NCBI GenBank assembly: GCA_964519955.1
Contig: CAZFLM010000099.1
Coordinates: 1-20,396, forward strand
Direction of reading: 5' to 3'
Length of the DNA: 20,396 bases
Source: CAZFLM01 sp964519955
Lineage (GTDB): Bacteria; Armatimonadota; Chthonomonadetes; Chthonomonadales; CAJBBX01
This document shows, piece by piece, positions 15,575-20,396 of the stretch. Both the position numbers and the translations under genes were made by a program. Under the pieces are notes generated by a model, which saw only the letters and a program-made list of their open reading frames with translations, was not told the DNA's origin and did not search any database. Numbering within the stretch: position 1 is the stretch's first letter; the number at the start of each line of letters is the position of its first letter.

Positions 15575-16636
15575 ATGCCTGTCACCCTGAAGCAAGTCGC
15601 GCAGTCGCTGAGGCTCTCGCCCAGCCTCGTCTCGGGCGTGCTGAACGGGCGCGACGGCGTGTGGGCGTCCGAGCAGACGCGCGCGCGCATCCACGCGGCC
15701 GCGCTGGAGATGGGCTACCGGCCGAACGCCGCCGCCCGGGCGCTGCGCAGCGGCAAGACGCACGTCGTCGGGCTCCTCTACACCGGGTCGCTGAACGAGC
15801 CCGTGGAGACGCTGGCGGAGTGGCTCGGAGCGCGGGGCTATGAGCTGCGCATCCACGTGTTCGCCGATCAGCGCGCCCTCCTGGCCGGCCTGGGCAACGC
15901 GGTTCACTCCAAGGAGTGCGACGCCATCGTCCTCTGGGGGAATGAGCAGGAAGTCGAGGAGCAGGCGGCCTATCTGGAGACGACGGAGATGCCGTTCGCG
16001 CTGAAGGGGCGGCACGAGGCCCGGCACCCGGCGTGGCCGCAGGTGGACTTCGACCACGAGCACATGATGCGGCAGGCCGTGGACCACCTGGTTCGGCTGG
16101 GGCACCGGCGCATCGCATACATCGGACACACCGGCGACGTGGCGTACAGCCGATCGCTCTACACCGGATTCGGCGCCGCCATGGAGGCCCTGGCGGGCAG
16201 CCCCATCGACCTGGACCTGGTCGCGGGCATCGACGAGGACGTGGAACGCGCGGCTCGGACCGTGCACGCGTGGCTGAGCCGGCCCGCCGACCTGAGGCCG
16301 ACCGCGCTCGTCGTCGGCGCCGGCAATGCCGCATGGTACGGCACCGAGTTCGCGCTGGCGATGCGGGGCCGCGTGATCGGCGAGGGGACGGGCCAGTTCG
16401 CGGTCATCGGCCAGGCGCGCCATGGGCTCCGGCTGGCGTTCGGCGCGGGGCACGCGTTCGTGGACCTCGATTTCCGCCACCTGGCGCGCGCCCTGGCCGA
16501 CCGCCTGCTGGCGCCCCTGCTGGCGGGCGAGCGCCCGCTGGAGACGGTCATCCGCCTGCGCCCCGACCTGCGGCCCACCGACGGCCTCAACCTGCTGCAG
16601 TTGGGCCGCTTCGAGCCGCACGAACTGAGAGGGTGA
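15575..16636 (+). CDS. LacI-family transcriptional regulator
   Basis: Predicted DNA-binding regulator, 353 aa, normal family length. The helix-turn-helix is at 4-24 (TLKQVAQSLRLSPSLVSGVLN), and the hinge helix with YRPNAAARALRSG at 48-60 precedes a periplasmic-binding-protein-like sugar-binding domain with the dimer-type segment HLVRLGHRRIAYIG in the middle. The start at 15575 follows GAGG. The leader holds a strong promoter with nested palindromes, so autoregulation is likely. The stop is 2 bp before the next gene, so both are probably translated together. The ligand cannot be read; LacI proteins mostly sense sugars, and the neighbouring glycan genes fit this. The recognition helix SPSLVSGVLNG has Ser-Leu where many members have Thr-Val, a minor difference. 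Confidence 0.95.
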   Translation: MPVTLKQVAQSLRLSPSLVSGVLNGRDGVWASEQTRARIHAAALEMGYRPNAAARALRSGKTHVVGLLYTGSLNEPVETLAEWLGARGYELRIHVFADQRALLAGLGNAVHSKECDAIVLWGNEQEVEEQAAYLETTEMPFALKGRHEARHPAWPQVDFDHEHMMRQAVDHLVRLGHRRIAYIGHTGDVAYSRSLYTGFGAAMEALAGSPIDLDLVAGIDEDVERAARTVHAWLSRPADLRPTALVVGAGNAAWYGTEFALAMRGRVIGEGTGQFAVIGQARHGLRLAFGAGHAFVDLDFRHLARALADRLLAPLLAGERPLETVIRLRPDLRPTDGLNLLQLGRFEPHELRG

Positions 16637-16638
16637 GC

Positions 16639-17277
16639 ATGAGTAAGGGAGCGGCAGCGCTGATGATCGGCCTGATCTGCCTGATCGGCCCGATCCCAGC
16701 GGCGAACGCGCAGCAGACCAGGACGCTGACGCCGCGAACCAAGGCCGACTACGGCTCGGGCGCGACGGTGCAGACCGACTGGTACGGCGCCGGCGGGATT
16801 CCGGGCGGCGTCGGGATGTTCGTCGGCCACCCGAACAGCCTCACCCGCAGCGACCGCGCGCTCGTCCGCTTCGATCTGGCGCCCTACCTGCTGCCGCCCT
16901 TCGCGGACGTGCCCATCGCGCGGGCCACCCTCACGTTCCGAGTGGAGGCATTGGTCGGCACGGACGACCAGCGCTCCATCGAGGTCAGCGCCCTCAGGTA
17001 CGACCCGCTGAGCCTGGGCGGCTTCGACACGGTGAACCGGGACGCCGAGGTGGTCGGGACTGTAGTTGCCAAACGTGCCACGGCTACGACGGCCGACTAC
17101 ACGCTCGATGTGACGCGCTTCGTGAAGGATGGCCTGCGGCGGGGGCAGCGCTATGCGGGGTTCCGGTTCCGCGACGTGGAGGCCGAGGCCAAGGGCAACC
17201 AGCGGAACTCCCCGGTCGGCGCGGTGCTGCACCTGAGCGGCCCGTTGCCGAGGCTGGAGATCCGCGAGTCGCGGTAG
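16639..17277 (+). CDS. Small secreted beta-sandwich protein, DNRLRE-like
   Basis: Predicted secreted protein of 212 aa with a clear signal peptide (MSKGAAALMIGLICLIGPIP then AANA, cut near residue 24). The mature part looks like a single beta-sandwich of the DNRLRE/carbohydrate-binding type: SDRALVRFDLAPYLLPP, then a segment PIARATLTFRVEAL, and later YTLDVTRFVKDGLRRGQRYAGFRFRD. Such modules often sit on larger enzymes; here it stands alone. The ATG at 16639 lies 2 bp after the regulator stop and is preceded by GAGGGTGAG, which overlaps that stop codon, so coupling is likely. It may be a target or partner of the regulator. The domain name is inferred from pattern only. Confidence 0.82.
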   Translation: MSKGAAALMIGLICLIGPIPAANAQQTRTLTPRTKADYGSGATVQTDWYGAGGIPGGVGMFVGHPNSLTRSDRALVRFDLAPYLLPPFADVPIARATLTFRVEALVGTDDQRSIEVSALRYDPLSLGGFDTVNRDAEVVGTVVAKRATATTADYTLDVTRFVKDGLRRGQRYAGFRFRDVEAEAKGNQRNSPVGAVLHLSGPLPRLEIRESR

Positions 17278-17342
17278 GGCGATGCCGCCGAGGGCGGCGG
17301 CGGCCCATACCAGGCGCCCACGACCTGCGTACCGCAGCGTGG

Positions 17343-17698
17343 TACCGGACGGGCAGGGACGCCCATCCCACCATGGCGTTCGCGCGCGCAGAAGGGGCGG
17401 GCTTGGCCGACCGGCAGGTAGTATCGGACGGGCAGGGACGCCCATCCCACCACGGCGTTCGTGTGCGCAGAAAGGGCGGGCTTGGCCGACCGGCAGGTAG
17501 TACCGGACGGGCAGGGACGCCCATCCCACCACAGCGTTCGTGCGCGCAGAAGGGGCAGGGTTGGCCGACCGGCAGGTAGTACCGGACGGGCGGGGACGCC
17601 CATCCCACCACAGCGTTCGTGCGCGCAGAAGGGGCAGGGTTGGCCGACCGGCAGGTAGTACCGGACGGGCAGGGACGCCCATCCCACCACGGCGATCG
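17343..17698. repeat. 79-bp tandem satellite, about 4.5 units
   Basis: The landmark CGGACGGG recurs at exact 79-bp steps (about 17346, 17425, 17504, 17583, 17662), giving four full units and a partial fifth. Units one and two share a GGGGCGGGCTTGG-like stretch, while three and four share GGGGCAGGGTTGG, so duplication went in steps. Within the unit CCGG...CCGG and GGGC-AGGGAC-GCCC can form small stems. The period is not a multiple of three and frames stay open on both strands, so these frames are not genes. The region after it up to 17897 holds only the dispersed hairpin at 17819 and the next gene's ribosome site. Confidence 0.93.
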
Positions 17699-17818
17699 CA
17701 CAGCACACCGCAAGCACCCCTGCAGTCATCCCGCCAGGGATCCGCTCTGGGCGTTGAGTGACTCATGCGATACTGCAGCGCCCATCGTGCGCCCGCCGGT
17801 TCGTGCGCAGAGTAGGAA

Positions 17819-17848
17819 TGTGGGGCGCGCCCTCCGCGGCGCGCCGGG
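17819..17848 (+). repeat. Dispersed copy of the CTCCGC-loop hairpin
   Basis: GGCGCGCC-CTCCGC-GGCGCGCC at 17824-17845 with flanking TGTGGG and CGGGG is identical to the hairpins at 123-144 and 265-286, more than 17 kb away. It lies 50 bp upstream of the DUF4838 gene. Confidence 0.92.
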
Positions 17849-17897
17849 GCCGGAAGTGATGGCGCGGGGTCTCTGCCAATGAGGAGGATGGTCGACG

Positions 17898-20231
17898 ATG
17901 ATCCGAGTGCTGCTGCCGCTGCTGCTGATCCTGGCGCCCATGGCTAGCCGGGCCGTCGTGCTGGTCAAGGAGGGCCGCCCAGCCGCCACTATCGTCGTCG
18001 ACGAGAAGGCGCCGGACAGCGTGCGCTACGCGGCGCAGGAGCTGCAGGACTACGTGCGCCAGGTGAGCGGCGCCACGCTGCCCATCGCGGCGAAGGCGGC
18101 CGGCGGCACGGCCATCTACCTCGGCGAGAGCGCCGCGACGAAGCGGCTCGGCGTGACGGTCGCGGGCCTCAAGCGCGGCGGGTTCCGCATCAAGACGGGC
18201 CCGAGCTGGGTCGCCATCGTGGGCACCGACTACTCCGGCCCGCCGATCTCCGGCCTCCGCAATCCGTGGCGTCATCCGGAGGTCTTCAGCGACACGCTCA
18301 AGATCGGCGCATTCGGCGACTGCGGCACGCTGAGCGGCGTCTACCGCTTCATCGAGGACGTGTGCGGCATCCGGTGGTACATGCCCGGCGACCTGGGAAT
18401 CGTGGTGCCGAAGGCGTCCACGATCAGCGTCGGCGCCATGAGCCTGGCGGTCTCCCCGGACTTCGAGTACCGCTACCCGTGGCTCTGCAACTTCGCCGAG
18501 TCCGAGCGAGATGCCCGCTGGTTCCGCCGAGCCGGGTTCGGAGCGCCGGCGCCGGCCCAATGCATCGATTCATTCGCCATGTTCCTGAAGCACAAGGACG
18601 CCCACCCGGAGTGGTTCGCGCTCATCGACGGCAAGCGGGACTTCACGAACCTGTCGTGCGTGGTGGGCGGCGGCAACCTGTGCCTGTCGGCGCCCGGCAT
18701 CGTCGAGCAATGGGTGGACGACATCTGCGCGTACTTCAAGGAGAACCCGAGCCAGACCACGTTCCCGCTCTCGCCGAACGACGGCCTGACGCGCATCTGC
18801 GAGTGCCCGGAGTGCCAGAAGCAGATCGACCACTCCGCCGGCGAGCTGGGCAGGTACTCGGACTACATCTGGGGCTTCGTCGACAAGGTCGCGCGCGGCG
18901 TGGCGAAGCGCTGCCCGGGGAAGTGCGTCGGCGCCATCGCGTATGAGGGCTACAACTCCCCGCCCGCGCACATCCAGAAGCTCAGCGCCAACGTCGCGGT
19001 GATGATCTGCCAGTCGCGCAGCTCGTTCGTCGACCCGAAGGCCCGCGAGCAGGCGGCCACGTCGCTGCGCGGTTGGCACGCCAAGGCGAGCACGATCTAC
19101 GTGTGGGAGTACTACCTGTTCAGTTGGCCGCCCATGCGGGGCTTCCCGGTCTTCTTCCCGCACGTGCTCGCGCAGGATCTGCTGCGCCTCAAAGGGGTGA
19201 GTAAGGGTGAGTTCATCGAGGCGGAGAGCAGCCCCGGCGGTCCCACGAGCCACCTGGACTGCCCCGGCATGGCGCACCTGAACCTCTACCTGACCGCGAA
19301 GCTGCAGTGGAACGCCGGCGCCAACGTGGACGCGCTGCTGGAGGACTACTACGCCAGGTTCTACGGTCCGGCGAAGGGGCCGATGAAGGCGTTCTGGACC
19401 GCTGCCGAGCAAGCGTGGATTGCGCGCGGCGCCTCCGGCAACCCGGTCAACATCTACCTGAAGACCGACCTCGACCGCCTGTCGGAGTGCCTCGAGAAGG
19501 CCATCGCGGCGACGCCGGAGGGCTCCGACTACCGCAAGCGCGTCGAGCTGATCCGCGACGAGTTCGCCCCCGCCAAGCGCAAGGTGACGAACCCGCTCGT
19601 CGTCAACGCGCCGAAGCTGACGCTCCACGGCCCCGCGCCCGCGCCGAAGATCGACGGCAAGCTCGACGACGAGGTCTGGAAGGCGTTCGAGCCGTTCGCG
19701 TTCGTGGACAACGACGGCGGCGCGGCCAGGTACCCGACGTGGGGCTACGGAGCCTGGGACGAGCAGAACCTCTATCTGGCGTTCCTGAACTACGACCCGG
19801 ACATGGCGAAGCTGACCACCAAGGCGACGCGGCGCGACCAGGACTACGGCCCCGGCATGTGGGACGACGACTCGATCGAGGTGTTCCTGGCGCCGGATCC
19901 GGCGAAGAAGACGGACTACGTCCAGTTCATCGTGAATGCAAAGGGGCTCATCTGGGACGCCAAGCGCTCGGGCGACAAGCCGGCCGACCTGAAGTGGGAC
20001 AGCCGCGCGGAGGCCGTCGCGTCCATCGAGCCGAACCGCTGGGTCCTGGAGATGCGCATCCCGCTCGCCGACCTCGGCCTGAGCGGCCCCGCCCCCACCA
20101 GCACCCTCCGCGCGAACTTCTACCGCAACCGCTACTGCGGCGGCCCCGTCGTCTACAGCGGCTGGTCGCCCACGCTCACCATCCAGCACGCGAACGTGGA
20201 GCGGTTCGGGACGGTGGAGTTGGTAAGGTAG
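17898..20231 (+). CDS. Secreted DUF4838 protein with C-terminal CBM9-like domain
   Basis: Predicted exported carbohydrate-active protein, 777 aa. Signal peptide at 1-19 (MIRVLLPLLLILAPMASRA). Residues about 25-170 resemble the N-terminal domain of GH20/GH67 enzymes (YAAQELQDYVRQVSGATLPI at 44-63, LSGVYRFIEDVCGIRWYMPG at 145-164). The DUF4838 region follows at about 185-460 with HPEWFALIDGKR (236-247), SPNDG (292-296) and a Cys cluster CECPEC (301-306). The C-terminal 580-777 is like family 9 carbohydrate-binding modules: IDGKLDDEVWKAF (585-597), WDDDSIEVFLAPD (655-667). GAGGAGGA lies nine bases before the ATG. It is a single gene, starting 50 bp after the 17819 hairpin. DUF4838 has no proven activity that I can name; glycosidase-like action on polysaccharides is inferred. 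Confidence 0.92.
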   Translation: MIRVLLPLLLILAPMASRAVVLVKEGRPAATIVVDEKAPDSVRYAAQELQDYVRQVSGATLPIAAKAAGGTAIYLGESAATKRLGVTVAGLKRGGFRIKTGPSWVAIVGTDYSGPPISGLRNPWRHPEVFSDTLKIGAFGDCGTLSGVYRFIEDVCGIRWYMPGDLGIVVPKASTISVGAMSLAVSPDFEYRYPWLCNFAESERDARWFRRAGFGAPAPAQCIDSFAMFLKHKDAHPEWFALIDGKRDFTNLSCVVGGGNLCLSAPGIVEQWVDDICAYFKENPSQTTFPLSPNDGLTRICECPECQKQIDHSAGELGRYSDYIWGFVDKVARGVAKRCPGKCVGAIAYEGYNSPPAHIQKLSANVAVMICQSRSSFVDPKAREQAATSLRGWHAKASTIYVWEYYLFSWPPMRGFPVFFPHVLAQDLLRLKGVSKGEFIEAESSPGGPTSHLDCPGMAHLNLYLTAKLQWNAGANVDALLEDYYARFYGPAKGPMKAFWTAAEQAWIARGASGNPVNIYLKTDLDRLSECLEKAIAATPEGSDYRKRVELIRDEFAPAKRKVTNPLVVNAPKLTLHGPAPAPKIDGKLDDEVWKAFEPFAFVDNDGGAARYPTWGYGAWDEQNLYLAFLNYDPDMAKLTTKATRRDQDYGPGMWDDDSIEVFLAPDPAKKTDYVQFIVNAKGLIWDAKRSGDKPADLKWDSRAEAVASIEPNRWVLEMRIPLADLGLSGPAPTSTLRANFYRNRYCGGPVVYSGWSPTLTIQHANVERFGTVELVR

Positions 20232-20234
20232 GGC

Positions 20235-20280
20235 GTGAGGCGTCGAAGGTCGAGGGTCGAAAGTCGAACGGCCGCCTCAC
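20235..20280 (+). terminator. Possible hairpin terminator with heptamer repeats in its loop
   Basis: GTGAGGCG (20235-20242) pairs perfectly with CGCCTCAC (20273-20280), starting 4 bp after the DUF4838 stop. The 30-base loop holds four heptamers GTCGARN in exact phase (20242, 20249, 20256, 20263). No T-tract follows, and the loop is long, so a terminator role is only possible. Confidence 0.35.
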
Positions 20281-20300
20281 CCGAACACATAGGTAACCCG

Positions 20301-20396
20301 ATGAGCACACCACCCGCCCCCGCCCGTCTCCACGTGCTGCTCGCCCGCGAGAGCCCCATGGCGCTCGTCATCCGGCGCGGGCCGTCGCGGTACGCG
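20301..20396 (+). CDS. Start of an unrecognised gene, cut by the window end
   Basis: Thirty-two codons from an ATG at 20301 stay open to the end of the window. The visible peptide contains RLHVLLARESPMALVIRRGP. This start resembles conserved bacterial proteins of unknown function that I cannot name. The ribosome site is weak (AGGTAA about six bases upstream). It could belong to the same direction of transcription as the DUF4838 gene, 69 bp away, if the hairpin between them does not stop transcription. Confidence 0.6.
   Translation, partial: MSTPPAPARLHVLLARESPMALVIRRGPSRYA

Noticed and set aside
14399..16621. Minus-strand frame of about 740 codons opposite the DUF4139 and LacI-type genes
   Set aside because: It crosses a gap of N and a repeat array, and both genes on the other strand have clear family motifs.
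17343..17698. CRISPR array
   Set aside because: The whole 79-bp unit is repeated; there are no unique spacers and no cas genes in the window.
16159..17766. Minus-strand frame of about 535 codons through the 79-bp repeats and opposite the small secreted protein
   Set aside because: The repeat period shifts the frame from unit to unit, the peptide is low-complexity repetition, and the opposite strand has well-supported genes.
1..20396. tRNA, rRNA, riboswitch or transposase gene
   Set aside because: None could be recognised in either strand; the hairpin repeats do not match any riboswitch I know.

Overview
The window is a very GC-rich bacterial chromosome segment with thirteen recognisable genes, one of them cut by the window edge. 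Tat or Sec-exported sugar-related proteins (a Gfo/Idh/MocA oxidoreductase, a GH33-type sialidase, a DUF4832 glycosidase-like protein, a DUF4838+CBM9-like protein), a LacI-family regulator and abundant intergenic hairpin repeats suggest an uncultivated, free-living polysaccharide degrader. Armatimonadota or Planctomycetota is my best guess, from general gene content only and at low confidence. Three runs of exactly 100 N show that this is a scaffold.

Layout. 1-290: two 142-bp tandem units built from hairpins with a CTCCGC loop. 300-2992: a Gfo/Idh/MocA oxidoreductase (-) diverging from a sialidase (+). 2999-3893: a duplicated repeat, then a lethal-factor-like zinc metallopeptidase (-). 3946-4487: repeat array 1 with a gap. 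4520-7778: a compact minus-strand operon read from a 180-aa unknown protein through a DUF4832 protein and a 150-aa unknown protein to a nucleoside-phosphorylase-like enzyme. 7960-12780: a large Lhr-type helicase (+) carrying two repeat-derived in-frame insertions. 12837-13546: repeat array 2 with a gap. 13619-15127: a DUF4139 protein. 15137-15500: repeat array 3 with a gap. 15506-17277: a promoter with nested palindromic operators, a LacI-type regulator and a coupled small secreted protein. 17343-17698: a 79-bp tandem satellite. 17898-20231: a secreted DUF4838+CBM9-like protein. 20301-end: the start of another gene.

The most interesting signal is not a protein. About 21 copies of one short hairpin are scattered through the window. 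Each has a 4-bp outer stem, a tandem GA/GA mismatch, a 2-bp inner stem and a GTGA tetraloop, preceded by CCGAG. The stem bases differ between variants but always stay paired (CCGC/GCGG, CCGG/CCGG, GCGC/GCGC, CCAG/CTGG outside; CC/GG, GC/GC, CA/TG, CT/AG inside), while GA, GA and mostly GTGA stay fixed. This is covariation, so the folded single strand (RNA or ssDNA) seems to be what is kept. Copies alternate in opposite orientation like REP/BIME arrays, one copy lies in frame inside the helicase gene, and one has a second hairpin in place of its tetraloop. No transposase is in the window. Two further hairpin families follow the same design of fixed or short loop with varying paired stem.

The genes read as a carbohydrate-scavenging neighbourhood: exported enzymes release or bind sugars, an oxidoreductase and a phosphorylase may process the products, and a LacI regulator controls at least itself and its partner. 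These links are inferred from position only.
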